This document shows positions 1 through 12,374 of a DNA stretch of 64,000 bases, piece by piece (position 1 is the first letter of the stretch; every line of letters begins with the position of its first letter). A program made the translations under genes and the position numbers. The notes beneath the pieces were generated by a model that saw only the letters and a list, made by a program, of their open reading frames with translations, was not told where the DNA came from and did no database searches. Source of the DNA: Rotaria sordida (lineage: Eukaryota > Rotifera > Eurotatoria > Philodinida > Philodinidae); contig CAJNOL010000570.1 in NCBI GenBank assembly GCA_905250125.1, positions 59,153 to 123,152 on the forward strand, in the 5' to 3' direction.

Positions 1-744
1 TCAATTTATAGATGGCCCAAGAAGCATTTGTCTTTTTTTTTTATTGAAAATTTCAATGTTTTTGTCAGGTGTAGTGCTTGGGGATCTTCTGTAAATTGAA
101 TGCAGTTCGATGAAGGAAGGTCTTGGAGAGATCGAAGATGTTTTATTTTGCTCAATATTATTTGCTTCGCCAAGAAAAATTTTTTCCCAAAAGCTGCAAA
201 TGGAAGTCGACAAGTTGGTTTTGGAGTTACTTCAAAACTAGTAAAGAAGCTTATTTTCTGTAAATCTTTTTTCATTTCGTAGTAAAATATATGATATCTC
301 CTATTGATAAGTACTTCTCAATATTGACCGTTTTTCAAAATTCCTAATGATGTTCATTTAAGAGAGTTTTTACTATATAATGCAAAAGTTCGTTCTCTAT
401 ATGTCAATACTTTGATACATAAGAGTAATATCATGAGACAAACATTGTAACTCACAAATTAAAATAATAAAAATAGGTTGAATTTTCTCATTTACAGTAG
501 AACAATTCTATTATGTTTTAGATTTTGTTGAAAAACTTTATCTTACTTGAGATAATTTTTGCTACAAAAATCACAATTTTTCTTGCTATCTTGAAGTAAT
601 TTTGATGTACTAAAACGAAAAAAAAAAAGATAATTAATAAATATTAATTTCTTTTAAATAACGAATCTAGAGAAATAATCAAATTCACAAGAAATGCATA
701 GCATGAAACAAGCATTCATATTTAAGACAATCAGAAAAATCATA
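1..744. other. Non-coding flank, no gene recognised
   Basis: A/T-rich sequence with many short homopolymer runs. Overlapping open frames at about 6-282 exist on both strands, but none shows a recognisable motif, splice structure or codon pattern like the neighbouring genes. I see nothing else here. Confidence 0.5.
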
Positions 745-1499
745 CTATTCTTCAGGTGATATTTCATTTTTAGTTTGTGGTCGTTGACTACGCATATAAT
801 TGTATAGCATTTCTTCATGTGTATATCGATTGTATATTTTAATAATACGCTTTAAAAAAAGTAGATCACTTATGTTTTTTTTTTAATTTGGCATTTTATT
901 TTATAAAATAATTCCTTTTTTTCTTTGTTTCTAATTGTCTTAAAATATAAATTACCTGTTTTTTTATTTGTTCAATAAGTAGTTCATCATTGTGTAACCA
1001 TTGATTTATTTTATTTAAATAAACAGGTGATAATTTTAATAAACCATAAATTTCTTCAAGACGAAATAAAGCATCAAATTTTGTTGCAAATTGTCTAAAA
1101 GAAAACAAACAAAAATTTGTTTTTTTTTTCTTTTTCAAATAGAACAAAATTTAATTTTGTCAAAAAAGAGACTAACCGACAAATTTTATTTGTTGACAAA
1201 CGTGCATTGTTTAAATATTGAGGGAGATTTTCTAAAACAAGTTTTTGTGATAATTTATTTTTTAAACAATATTTTTGATACCAAAGCTAAATAGAAAAAA
1301 AAATCATTTATTTTAGAATATATTTAATTAAAATACAAACAGATGAATATTCATTTGATACAATTTTAAATGTTTCACTTTTTGATAATATTGGAATTTC
1401 TATTGGTATGGATAATTCACTTTTATAATGTAATTGATAAAATAAGATAATAAGAAAAAAAAGAAATAATAATATTGATGCATCTCGTAGTGTGTGCAT
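745..1499 (-). CDS. Small single-pass membrane protein, unrecognised
   Basis: Four-exon model on the minus strand: 1499-1341, 1286-1177, 1094-956, 849-745. It totals 513 nt and encodes about 170 residues. All joints use GT...AG and keep frame, which argues for a real gene. Residues about 8-23 form one strong hydrophobic segment (ILLFLFFLIILFY) after a short charged start, so a type II (signal-anchor) membrane protein or secreted protein is likely. The rest is a helical-looking, Lys/Asn/Leu-rich domain with a block RLEEIYGLLKLSPVYL and a basic end containing IIKIYNRYTHEEMLYNYMR. I do not recognise the family. The first donor (GTTTGT) and the last acceptor (TTTAAAG) are the least certain joints. 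The next gene (CAP) is divergent, with about 1.1 kb between the two starts. Confidence 0.6.
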
Positions 1500-2622
1500 T
1501 ATAGTTAATTATTCGTTTATAGTTTGTAAAATCCATCGAAATATGATACAAAAAATGATAAACTAAAAGTTAAAGATAAATTAAAATTAGTTATTCAAAA
1601 ATTTAAAAGACAAAATAGCGATTATTTAACAGAAAAATAAAAACTTATAATTTGTATAAATAGTAAAGAACAAAGTGTCTTTTTTTCATACATTTATTAA
1701 ATTTGTGCTATGTTGATTTTAATTCACGAATTTATAATGAATATTCACAAATTTTTTCTTGTTAACTCAACGAAAGACAAAGAAAAATAGTAATGCAAAA
1801 ATAGATTTTAGAAAAAAGTTTAAAAGAAAAATTATAGTCTTTACGTTTTAGGTGTCATTATTAGTCGATTCAATTGAACCATCTTAATACATATCTTGAA
1901 TAAAAAATTTGATTTTATATCTACAAAAAAAAAAAATAATTCTATCATAAAACCGGACTAAGAAGCGACCTCGAATTTTGAATAGTCACATGAATAACCA
2001 ATTAATATTTGTTCCGTTTTTCTCATTTCTTAATGATTCATTTGTTCCTTTTTTGGTATATCTGATATGCAGAACAGAGAGAAAATGCGGTCAATAGAAT
2101 GACCGGTAAGAAAAACAGAATAGTATACCATCGATCATTGTCTATATATATATATATCTGCAGTATTATTGATTTTAGCTTCATATACAACAACCAACTG
2201 TGCTTGTGCCTATACCGCACTTATCTATGCTGTCTCTTTCGTTGTCACTCTCTTTTCTTTCTTATTTTTGTCAGGTTATTAAGGCGACAAAGAAGGATAT
2301 AAGACAAATGCCTGTAGTTTTGAGTGGGTGCTACTCCTCAATGGATAAATGTATTTCTTTTCGTGCTTATGGCTTTTTTTCCTATCCTTGCTAGAGTTTA
2401 GTTCTCCTTCTTGTGTGGGTGTTGTTAGTAATTGCGCGTTCTATGACACAATGCATGTATTTCTATTTCTAGCGATTAGCTCGACGAAGATAACACTGTC
2501 TTCTGTATGCAATAGTTGTTTTTTTTCTTTACCAAGAGTAATATAATATCAATAGCGAAAAGTTCATTAAACTTTAGTATTTTATTTGATTAAAAATTGT
2601 TTTTTGATTCATTTATTTAGTT
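1500..2622. other. Divergent intergenic region between the membrane-protein gene and CAP
   Basis: About 1.1 kb separating two divergent start codons. It contains a short TA run near 2142-2158 and T-rich tracts. The last bases (about 2596-2620) are a T-rich tract ending in AG two bases before the CAP start codon, which looks like a splice acceptor. An upstream CAP leader exon could lie here, but I could not identify one that adds a convincing coding start. Confidence 0.5.
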
Positions 2623-4241
2623 ATGGCTTCACATATGAATGATAATTTGCCTGTTTTACGAGATTTTAAGGCTATTATTAATGGTACATTGACATCATTC
2701 GTGACACTTTCACGTAAAATAGGTGGTGAATTACCAACAATGATTGATCATGTTACGCGTCTATTTAATGCTCAACAAAAATTTATTGAAAAAGCAATAC
2801 AAAGTAAAAAACCGACAAATGATCAAGAAATACAAGGATTGGTTAAACCACAATCAACAGAAATCGAAGCAATTTGTGGTAAAGACAAATCTTTTTAAAA
2901 TCATATTCTTATGAAAAATAAAATTTTTATGTACTTTTAGCTTATACAAATCAGAATCGTAAATCACCATTATTTAATCATTTATCAGCTATATCAGAAG
3001 GTATTCCAGCATTGGGTTGGATTCTTGTTTCACCAACACCTGCTCCATATATCAAAGAAATGTCTGATGCTGCACAATTTTATGCTAATCGAGTTTTAAA
3101 AGAATTTAAAGAAAAGGATCCTACACATGTTGAATGGGTTAAACAATGGATAACAGTTTTAAGCGAATTACATGCTTATGTTAAACAATATCATACAACA
3201 GGTTTAACATGGAGTGTCCATGGTCAACAAGGTTCAGGTGCTGCTGCTGTCCCCACTGGTAAAAGTGGTAGTGCAGCTCCACCACCCCCGCCACCACCAC
3301 CTCCTCCACCATCGTCATCATTATCTTCAGCAGCTCAAGCTCAAGATGGGGAGTCACGAGCTGAACTCATGAATTCAATTAATGCTTTAGGAACAGATGC
3401 TACATCTCATTTAAAAAAAGTACCTGATCAACTTAAACTTCATAAAAATGCTCAATTAAGAGACCAAACATCAAATCAATCAGCGGCACGATCAAATATA
3501 GCGACTAAATCTCAAGTAGGTGTTCTATGTTTTATCCTTAGCTTTGCAATAAAAATTCTACTTTTCGAGATGAAACCTTGTGTGTTCGGTTGGCTTGAAA
3601 GATTTGATAATTTTTTAAATCTATTGTTTAGGTTTTTGAGAAAATATTAATAATAAAAGAAATTGCATTTGTCAGTTATATAATATTCATTATGTTTATC
3701 ATTCAATTTACATTCGTTTTAGGAAACTGTTTCACAGACTTCATCAACATTAACTTCTGGTCCACCTAAACTAGCACTTGAAGGTAATAAATGGGTTGTT
3801 GAATTTCATTCAGGTCGACATGATCTTAAAATTACTGATACAAATATGAAACAAACAGTTTATGTTTATAAATGTTCAAATTCAACATTAACAATTCAAG
3901 GTAAAGTTAATTCAATTGTGCTTGATCAATGTAACAAAGTTGGTCTTCAATTTACATCGGCTGTATCATTGGTTGAATTTATTAATTGTCGTGGAATGAA
4001 AGTACAAGTATTAGATCAGGTACCAACAATTCAAATTGAAAAAACAGACGGTTGTCATGTATTCTTATCTAAAACTTCACTTGATACACAATTTATAACA
4101 TCGAAATCATCTGAAATGACAATTAATATCCCATTTGGTGATGGTGAATATAAAGAACTACCAGTACCAGAACAATTTAAAACACATCTAAAAGGTGGTA
4201 AAGAACTTGTTACTGTACCCAATGAATCATCTGGTGTTTAA
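2623..4241 (+). CDS. CAP: Adenylyl cyclase-associated protein (CAP/Srv2 family)
   Basis: Three exons: 2623-2878, 2941-3515, 3723-4241. They encode about 449 residues (vertebrate CAP1 is about 475). CAP binds G-actin and cofilin-actin, recycles actin monomers and speeds filament turnover in the cytosol. Visible in order: the N-terminal helical folded domain with SPLFNHLSAISEGIPALGW and the block from PYIKEMSDAAQFYANRVLKE through WVKQW; a polyproline stretch of about 12 Pro (profilin or SH3 binding) near residues 178-190; and the C-terminal CARP beta-solenoid, with VYVYKCSNSTLTIQGKVNSI, then KTDGCHVFLSK and SSEMTINIP, ending in PVPEQFK. Start: this ATG lies two bases after an acceptor-like AG. 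The model lacks the extreme N-terminal RLE coiled-coil of the family, so either a leader exon is missed or the protein is shortened. An AATAAA lies at 4451-4456. The family assignment is very secure. Confidence 0.95.
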
Positions 4242-4742
4242 AACAAAATTACGGTGCAATTCTTTTTTCTTTTATCGCAATTATCTGAATGTTTTTGCTC
4301 TACTATTTATTTATACATGCTAGTCGCTATAGGTTGTATTTTATTTATGTTTTGCATTCTCTTTTTTTAAAAATAATCTTAACATAATGTCAAAAAGAAA
4401 TATTTATTGCTTGTTTTTTTGCCTCCACTTAATATTGCAATCGTTTTATGAATAAAACAAAAAATCTCAATAGAGTTTTAGAGAATCTATATCTAATTTT
4501 AAAATATCTTTTTTGAACAAGAGAATCCATCTTATTTTACTGTTTTCAACTTTCTTTTGTTCAATAGTCTTGCTTTATCCTATTGAAATGTACCAAGTTA
4601 TTGTACCGAATTGTTAATGATTTTGATTTGCATAGTCTATGATGAGCTGTAGTCCGATCGAAAGAAAAACAAAAATAAAACAAAGACACATAATTTTGCA
4701 ATTTATTCATCCATAAGTGATAGTAAAACTGGCCATCATACG
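4242..4742. other. CAP 3' UTR and spacer
   Basis: T-rich sequence downstream of the CAP stop codon. It holds an AATAAA hexamer at 4451-4456 that would suit polyadenylation. Nothing else is seen before the foldback element begins near 4743. Confidence 0.55.
4451..4456 (+). terminator. Probable CAP polyadenylation signal
   Basis: AATAAA about 210 bp after the CAP stop codon, followed by A/T-rich sequence. It is the first good hexamer downstream. Position only; no transcript evidence. Confidence 0.45.
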
Positions 4743-5434
4743 CGTAAGTAAAGTTAGCACCAGATTCGAGTTTTTACTGTCCGGATTCGCCCCTGGACTT
4801 GAGTTGATTTTGGTTCAACTTGAGTTATATGCAGAATTTTACGGCGAATCTTATGGTGTAAAGATCCAGGAGGAGGGGTCATCGAGTAAAAATCAATACT
4901 TGACCCCAAAATACTGGTTTTTTCAAAAATTTTCTGAAAGTTTTTCCTGTCCAGATTCGCCATGTTGCTTGAGTTGTGTCTAAAATTGGTTGAGTTAGAC
5001 TCTGCTCGAAATTCTGCATCAAATGATATCAATTTTATATGGGATTATCGGGCAAAAAATTATTCGACTGGACAAGAGGGAGGATGACCTCTGAGGGGTG
5101 GGATTGAGTGAAGTGAAAATTTTTTCGCCGATGACGCCATATAAAATTGATATCATTCGATGCAGAATTTCGAGCTGAGTCTAACTCAACCAATTTTAGA
5201 CCCAACTCGAGCAACATAGCGAATCCAGACAGGAAAAACTTTCGGAAAATTTTTGAAACAAAACAGTATTTTGGGGTCAAGTATTGATTTTTGCTCGATA
5301 ACCCGCCCTTGATCTTTACATCATCAGATTTGTCGTAAAATTTTGCATACAACTCAAGTTGAAGCAAAATCAACTCAAGTCCAGGGGTGAATCCGGACAG
5401 TAAAAACTCGAATCTGGTGCTAACTTTACTTACG
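4743..5434. repeat. Large foldback (palindromic) element, about 690 bp
   Basis: Two inverted arms of about 295 bp (4743-5040 and 5139-5434) surround a loop of about 98 bp. The outer ends read CGTAAGTAAAGTTAGCACCA on the left and its reverse complement on the right. The arms match along their whole length with scattered substitutions and small gaps, so each strand can fold on itself. The arms give long but unconvincing open frames that mirror each other. No transposase is seen and no clear target-site duplication was found. It looks like a non-autonomous foldback DNA transposon or MITE. Confidence 0.88.
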
Positions 5435-6174
5435 TTCTTTTCAGCTCTACCGATATCACTAAACACCAAGCATAAACAATAACTCGCTTAATCGAATCCT
5501 GTGCTCATTGTGTTTGATCTACGATTATTTTCTATTATACAGAAAGCTATTGATGTCTACACTTTCTAATCATGCATAAATAGAGGTTGCTGATAATGGA
5601 AAAAGAGGAGAAGATTGAAAAAAAGTTCACTCTATTATTTCATTCTTCGTAATTAAATAAAGATTTAGATGAAACATGAAAATTACCTTCAACGAAAAGC
5701 AACAGTGAAATTCTTAATAAATTGAACTCAATGTCGTCTAATTTGAGAGAAGCAATCTTTATGTCATAAGTTGAACTATCGTAATTGATTGGACTAAATT
5801 TATTCATATTTTCTCCTCAAATCAGGACTTTGATTCCAGTGCATCAATAAAACAACCATTGTTAACTATTATTGTTTGTAGAAGAAAGCATGTTTATGAC
5901 GACAAAGTATAAATTTATATTATATCATCTGTTTCTTATAAAATTTCAGTAGCAATCTTATTTAATAAAAAGTAAATTTTGTACATGACGAAGACCGTTA
6001 TACTCAAAAGTACTTAAATTAATGAATAAGTTATTAATGCATTAAAATGGCACACTGCACACTTGGTAAGTATATCACTCAGATCGTCCGAAGTGTCTAT
6101 GAATATTTTGGACTTTTCTGTCAGATTTCGGTTAATGAAGAAATGTAGACGTTACTAACGAAGGAACTACCTTA
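5435..6174. other. Intergenic, nothing recognised
   Basis: A/T-rich sequence between two foldback elements. No coding pattern, motif or RNA gene was seen. Confidence 0.5.
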
Positions 6175-6637
6175 AATCACATCTGCCATTTGAACTCATA
6201 TTCGGGCAGAAAGAGATCTCGATGAGACTAGCCAAAAGCCTAACAGGGTTCGTCCCTATGGGCTGTTGGCACCGAGTTATGACCGGTTTACTGGATTTTC
6301 GACTCATTTGTAGATAGTTCCAGAAAAATCAATTTCAGCCGAAAAGAATGTTTCTTCGTCAATAGATTGAATTTCCAAAAATATTCCTTTGTTACAAAAA
6401 TGAAGTTCATTTAACAATTCAATATCTCGACAAAGGGACATTTTTCTTGAATGAAACGTTCAGAATATTCTAAGATTCAATATACATATCTATGAGCAAA
6501 ATTTTGGATCGTAACTTCGATCATCACTCGAAGCAAACTACCTATCGAGACAAAACCCCTGTTAGGCGTTTATTAGTCTCACTAAGATATGCATGTGGAT
6601 CCAATGTGCGCTTAAACAACGGGTGTCAGTCGGGGTA
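6175..6637. repeat. Foldback element, copy 1 of a dispersed family
   Basis: Inverted arms centred near 6400. The left arm contains GATGAGACTAGCCAAAAGCC and then GTTTCTTCGTC. The right arm contains the near reverse complements, with CAAAGGGACATTTTTCTTG and TTAGGCGTTTATTAGTCTCA. A second, clearly related copy in the same orientation lies in an INTS5 intron at about 33985-34437, which shows this is a dispersed family. No coding sequence is seen in it. Confidence 0.72.
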
Positions 6638-6942
6638 GCTCTCTCGTAAGCAGATAATATACTTTTATTTTTATCTATTATTCAAAGAATTTTCGCCATT
6701 TCATTCTCTTTTTTATTAATATAATCAAAAATAACCTAAAAAGAGAAGTATTATGTGTAGATATTTTAAAAAATAATTCACTTGTGTAAAGTATTTTGTC
6801 ATGTGAACAAAACAAAATTATTCTCTATAATATTAGTTTTATATGTGAATTAAATGGTTATGATTTTTAACAATGGCTTCGATCGACAGAAAATCATTGT
6901 ATATGAAATCTTTTTGTTTCCACTATACTATTAATACTGTTT

Positions 6943-9330
6943 TTGATTATTTTCTCATCAATAACTGTACTAACACAAGATATGAAATCTTTTATTCATC
7001 TCATATCCAATTTAGAATTGAGTTTTCAAGCAATTGATAATATTAAATTTCTACAATTATCTAAAATTTTATTATTAAACTTATGTTTAGCTATATGTGA
7101 TACTAATCAACAATGTTTGACATTGTCAATTATGGTTCATCATTACATCTTTGTCGTCGTTTTGAAAGTAATCCAAAGTTGATAATATTGCATATGATGC
7201 TTGATCCGTTGTCAACACATGCAATACTTCATTTTCATCACGTGGCAACAATGATTATTTCATATATGGATCTACTGGAACATCTTAATATCGATTACAT
7301 ATGTTTTAGATTGAAACAATGAGTCAAAATCAGTTCTATCAAGGATCATGGTGTAACATGAATGAAATTTGTCATGTTGATATTGGTCTGATCTATATGT
7401 ACAGCAGAAAGAATACATAACATTCCGTCAGATGAAATGTCTATCAGCTACTATTATCTGTGATGTTTGATATTCAAATTAAATAATTTTTTTACATTTT
7501 ACACCATTACTGTTCACCTTCTGATTATTACCATATTTCTCTTTATAAATTTTTATCGTTTTTTTTCTTTTTACGGACAACTTCGATCACTAACCATACG
7601 ATAAGTTCTACTACAACTGACAATCCACTATTTTTTGTTATAAAAAATGAGTAGACTCATGTAAGAAACAACATAAACTTAGAAATTAGTGTTTTAAGAA
7701 TATTCTACTAGATCAATATTATCGATATCTATTTAAATCAATCAAAATGACACTTTTATCAATGTTATTTTGGTTTACTATGGACGTTATCATATCTGAA
7801 ATATTACTAGTACCAGTAATAGTTTACATTACTGATTTAGGTACAATATGCCAGTGATCGGTACCGCAAAAGTTGCTTTAGGATTAGATTATCGTATTGT
7901 TATCAATTTGAATTTAACAGATACACGTTCAGTAACACAGGATGTATATGACGTCATAAGTGCGTTGAACTTTACTAATACAAAAATAGTTACTGGATGT
8001 GTCACATGAACTTGAGTTGTTGTTTGTATGAGATTTTAGCATAACAATGAATAAGTTCATCAGAGACTATTAAGCTTTGGAATTATACTCTCTATGTAAT
8101 GTTAATAAAACTTATGATACAATAAGTCGAAATAGAAATTATTTCTATGAAATGTATATAAAGATAATATGATTTAAATATTTTAACTTGAAAGACAAAT
8201 CATCAATCCTCTTTATTTATATTTTTCACTTTCGAAAAGTTCAAAGTTTTGATATACAAATTGTCAAAATAAACTTTATTTACATCTAGTTATTTCTCTG
8301 TAAGTTTGTTTCGAAGAAAGAGTATTGAATAGTTATTTTTATGTAAAAGAAAGACTTTCTGGAATTTTTAAAGTATTCTCTTTGATATTTTCTATGAAAT
8401 ATTTTATTGAAGCAAAAACAAACAAGAAATATTAAATGATATTTCGTTCATTAATCTGCAGACATCATAATTCTATCATTAATTGATTAGATGAATTGTG
8501 ATTGAGAAAAGTCGATTCTTAAATACAACATGCCGTAACATATATTGAACCATCTGATTGTTCAGCCAATATATCAGGTCACCAAATGTTTAAATATATA
8601 TTGTGATTATATATAATTCGATCTGTGAATAATAATATTTTGTCATTTTACACATTTCTAATAACAAGAAGATTGTTTTAAATTGATAAGCGACTAATAA
8701 GTAGACTATCAACAGGGCTATTCTTAACCAATAATAAGTACGTGATCTAGCACATGGCTCAAAAAGTTTTGGTTAAAACTTCACATATTGATAGAAAATA
8801 ATGTTTTTTTTTTCTTTAAGAAATTATCAACGGAAGTGCTGATCCATTAAATGATGATGCAATATTATCAGCTGAGAATTTGATACCACAAACATCAAGT
8901 CATCGAGAAGTAATGTCATGGGATGTTATTATTCTACAATGGCACATGAGATTGAAAGACAATCATGTATTAACAAAAGTAATTGCTATTGACACAGTAG
9001 CAGCGATTTAAATTAATTTATATCCATGTGAAATAGCTCGTGTTTGATCATTATTAAGGCCAACTGTAATCAATGGTCCAATAAAATCTCAATCAGTCGT
9101 TTATGGGTACTAACCGTGAAATCGAACGTCATGAAAATAAGATCTTTGCTGTGCTATAATGTATCAAATAGAATAATTTGACGTGTTTCATTTATTTTTA
9201 AACCAACTACAACCAATTTAGGTTCATAGGGAACAATAAAAAACTTAAAGCAGCTGCAGTTGGATCTAATGCTCATATACATGCATTTATGATTGGAATG
9301 AATAACACACCATTATATATCTAGACAAAA
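6943..9330 (+). pseudogene. Decayed secreted-protein gene, PAN-like start and beta-propeller-like blocks
   Basis: Pieces of coding-like sequence are spread over about 2.4 kb and broken by stops and frame changes. The 5' piece (from 6943) has a hydrophobic start and then CLAICDTNQQCL; the neighbouring frame continues with SSLHLCRRFES, a Cys pattern like a PAN/apple-type module. A middle piece (about 7851-8008) reads ALGLDYRIVINLNLTDTRSV. Later pieces (about 8820-9011 and 9222-9325) read MSWDVIILQWHMRLKDNHVL and AAAVGSNAHIHAFMIGMN, which resemble the repeated blades of PLL/DUF346-type lectin propellers. Several blocks start just after acceptor-like AGs, so some breaks may be introns, but in-frame stops remain. 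The function is not claimed; the domain matches are from memory of motif shape. Confidence 0.32.
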
Positions 9331-11207
9331 TAAGAACTTTCATTTAATTTATCTTTTGTTAATATTACTTCATGAATTCCATTTTATATACGATGGATAT
9401 GCAGTAATTGTACTAGTGATTAGATTGACTTCAACAAAAGAAATAGACAAATTTTCAATCTGTCATAGGAAGATAACAAAAATATGACCTTTTCAAGTAA
9501 CTATAACAAACGTAACTTCATAAGAAAATTTATCTTCTTAGTTTAGTGAAGTAATACCATATTGATAAAAGATAAGAATACAATTTTAAATTTTATAAAT
9601 ACATTGGAAGTTTAAGTTACAATAAATAGACATCAGATGATGAAAAGAAAAGTATATATGATTTTGTCAAGAAAAATAAAAACATGAATGTGCTTTTTAG
9701 CGGCCTCACAATGATCTCAAGATAATGTTTCGTAGAGGTAATAAAAAATAATTTTCAATCATTTGGGGACGGAAAAATGACACCACCATTTTCGCGACCT
9801 ATGATGCCTTTTATTACATAAATATCGCTTGTCGTGCTTTGAAAAAAATTTCATCCAATAGATAAACAAATTATTCCTAGTTGTCTCTTTTTTTTTCTCT
9901 GATGAATATCGTCATGAAATAAAATCATTTTCGCATATTAGTTTTTTAATTATCAAATAAGTGTAATTTCCAAAACTTCACTAGTTTATTTTGCCAATAT
10001 TGAACGAAATGTATCGCTTGTATCTCGACTTATTTATTCTCAATCATTGATTTATTATATTAATGTAAGAGAAGAAGAAATGAAAATTTATTTGTAAATC
10101 TTTATGAAAATGTTCACAAAATAAAATATTTGATTATAGATTAAATAAAAAAAGTCTATTATTTATGATATAACTTAAGATCTTGATCGATTGTTTTTTT
10201 GTTTAACAGTACTTATATTGAATTGCAACACGTATTGACATTTAATGTGATTCTTCATGGCCAAAACCGCAATGAAGTATGTACATTTAGATATCTTATC
10301 AGTACATCTTACTCAGTTGATTATTATTTTAGGTTTGTATAACTCTTTCATCAATATGTAACAGCAGCGAAAAAAGTTGCAAAAGTATTTTATTAATTAC
10401 GTTCAATTATTGTCTCAAATATGATTAATACACATGAAATAAATTAATTATTAGTCATTACGTAAGAATCTGTTTTAAGACAAACTCATCATCATCAAAT
10501 CAGTTCAATGACTGAAAACAATAGTAGCAATAAGTTCGATAAAACTTTTTTTTTTAATTACTTTTTATAGACTAGACATTGCCTACATGTGAATCATATG
10601 ATTTCCTTTCTTTTCTTTATATTCATAAGTGAAATTTGAAACTTGTCTTTTAGAAAAATGCCAATCAAGTGCTCTGAAATCCTTGGCTTTTTCTTCTTTT
10701 ATGTTGCTTGTGCGGATTTAAACACTTATCTTTATATATATTAGATTTAATCGATTAATACGAATCTATCGTTATTTTTTTTTCTTGTCGTTCTTATGTC
10801 GTATTGCTGTGGATTTTTTTATTCAAATACAATTGTCTATAATGATATACTGAGACAGAGAGAAAAAGATAAAAATTAAAAACAGAAAGTAAGAGACAAG
10901 GTCAACATAGATATTTGAATAAGTGTATTTTAGAAGAATAAAAAGGAGAAAAGAAAATAGAGATGTATCACATACCAAATATAACTAAAGAAGAAAAAAA
11001 AACCTACACTCGACAGCTACTTCTCAATTTTTTTTTGTAAGAATATAGATGCGTATATCAAAAAGCTAGTTGACAGATGAAAACCACAATAAAAATCCAT
11101 TGAAGGTTTCTCTTTGAGTATTATTTATTGTTTTTGGTGATTATCATTTGTTTGAAACTCAATCATCATATTATATATCTTTTCTAGGTTATTAATTTTA
11201 AACAACT
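9331..11207. other. Intergenic region upstream of the innexin
   Basis: About 1.9 kb of A/T-rich sequence with many T or A runs and no convincing exon. A pyrimidine-rich tract ending in an acceptor-like AG (TTTTCTAG, ending 11187) lies 20 bp before the innexin start, so a leader intron or a trans-splice site may end here. Confidence 0.5.
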
Positions 11208-12374
11208 ATGTCAATTAAACTATTCACAACTGCACAAGGATTTCCATGGATTAAATCATTAAAAGCACCAAACGATGATGAACATTCTGATCGACTTAAT
11301 CATCGTTATAGTGTAGGATTTTTACTTATTTGTGCATCTATTGTAACGGGTGCACCAATTGCTTTTGAACGAATAACATGTTGGGTACCAGCTCAATTTG
11401 TTGGTGCTTATTCAACATATACAAAAAATTATTGTTGGATTTCAAACACATATTATATACCAAGTAATGCAACGGTTCCACATAGTAAATATGATCGAGA
11501 ACATGCTGAAATTGGTTATTATCAATGGGCACCATTCATTTTTCTTTCATTTGCATTATTTTTCTATCTTCCACGTATGCTTTGGCGTTCAATGAATACT
11601 CGATCAGGTATTGATCTACAATATCTTGTTTCAAAAGATGACAAAAATATAATTGCTCAATTGATTGAATGTTATTGTCAACCAAATAAACAAGATGTTC
11701 TATTTAGTCGTCGATTTTTTCGTACAATATTTTGTACAAGTGGTAAACGTTTCGGAAATTATCTTCGCTCAATTTATATAATGGTTAAATTTCTCTATTT
11801 AATTAATTCTTTTATTCAATTAGTAGCTATTCATATAGTTTTGGGTCAACCAGGTTGGTTTTATGGTATTGATGTATGGTATAATGTATTCGTTAGAAAT
11901 TCTGTTTTAACTGATTCACCTTTTTTTCCTCGTGTAACGTTATGTGATTTACGTATACGCGAAGTTGGTAATCTTCATCGTTATACAGTTCAATGTGTTT
12001 TACCTATAAATATGCTTAATGAAAAACTTTTTTCACTTGCTTGGTTTTGGTTTATTTATGTGTTTATATCAAATTTATTTTCATTTCTTTTTACATTATA
12101 TGATACAATAATGGCAAGTAGTCGAATTAATTTTATAGGAAATTTATATCGAACAAGTGTATCGTCACCATTTATTAATGAAACTTTATTAAAAAAATTT
12201 ACACAAGATTTTCTTATGCAAGATGGTGTATTAATTCTTAAGATACTTTATCATAATGGACCAGTTTTTCTTGCAACAGACGTTGTACATCTTTTAGTTA
12301 AAAATTATGAAAGAAAACAACAAGAAGAAGGAGTAAGAAAAACAACACCACAATTGGGCAGTAGTGATGTTTAA
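11208..12374 (+). CDS. Innexin (gap-junction channel subunit)
   Basis: A single uninterrupted frame of 388 residues, unusual here because most neighbours have several introns. Innexins form intercellular gap junctions and non-junctional hemichannels in the plasma membrane of invertebrates. Evidence: four hydrophobic segments; the family signature near YYQWAPFIFLSFALFFYLP at the second segment; two Cys in the first extracellular loop (ITCWVPAQF...NYCWISN); two in the second (VTLCDLRIR...VQCVLPIN); and an N-terminal GFPWIKSL block before the first membrane segment. The loop has a possible N-glycosylation site (SNATV). The length is typical (350-450). The C-terminal tail is short and charged (ERKQQEEGVRKT). 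A pyrimidine tract plus AG ends 20 bp before the ATG. Animals have many innexin paralogues, so I do not give a numbered symbol. Confidence 0.96.
   Translation: MSIKLFTTAQGFPWIKSLKAPNDDEHSDRLNHRYSVGFLLICASIVTGAPIAFERITCWVPAQFVGAYSTYTKNYCWISNTYYIPSNATVPHSKYDREHAEIGYYQWAPFIFLSFALFFYLPRMLWRSMNTRSGIDLQYLVSKDDKNIIAQLIECYCQPNKQDVLFSRRFFRTIFCTSGKRFGNYLRSIYIMVKFLYLINSFIQLVAIHIVLGQPGWFYGIDVWYNVFVRNSVLTDSPFFPRVTLCDLRIREVGNLHRYTVQCVLPINMLNEKLFSLAWFWFIYVFISNLFSFLFTLYDTIMASSRINFIGNLYRTSVSSPFINETLLKKFTQDFLMQDGVLILKILYHNGPVFLATDVVHLLVKNYERKQQEEGVRKTTPQLGSSDV

Noticed and set aside
100..282. Open frames on both strands near the left edge
   Set aside because: No motif, splice structure or family resemblance; overlapping frames on opposite strands suggest chance.
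4754..5469. Long open frames on both strands that look like related proteins
   Set aside because: They are mirror translations of the two arms of the 4743-5434 foldback element, not genes.
7952..7960. Second TGACGTCA-like site
   Set aside because: It lies inside the decayed coding-like region and not near any start codon; taken as chance.
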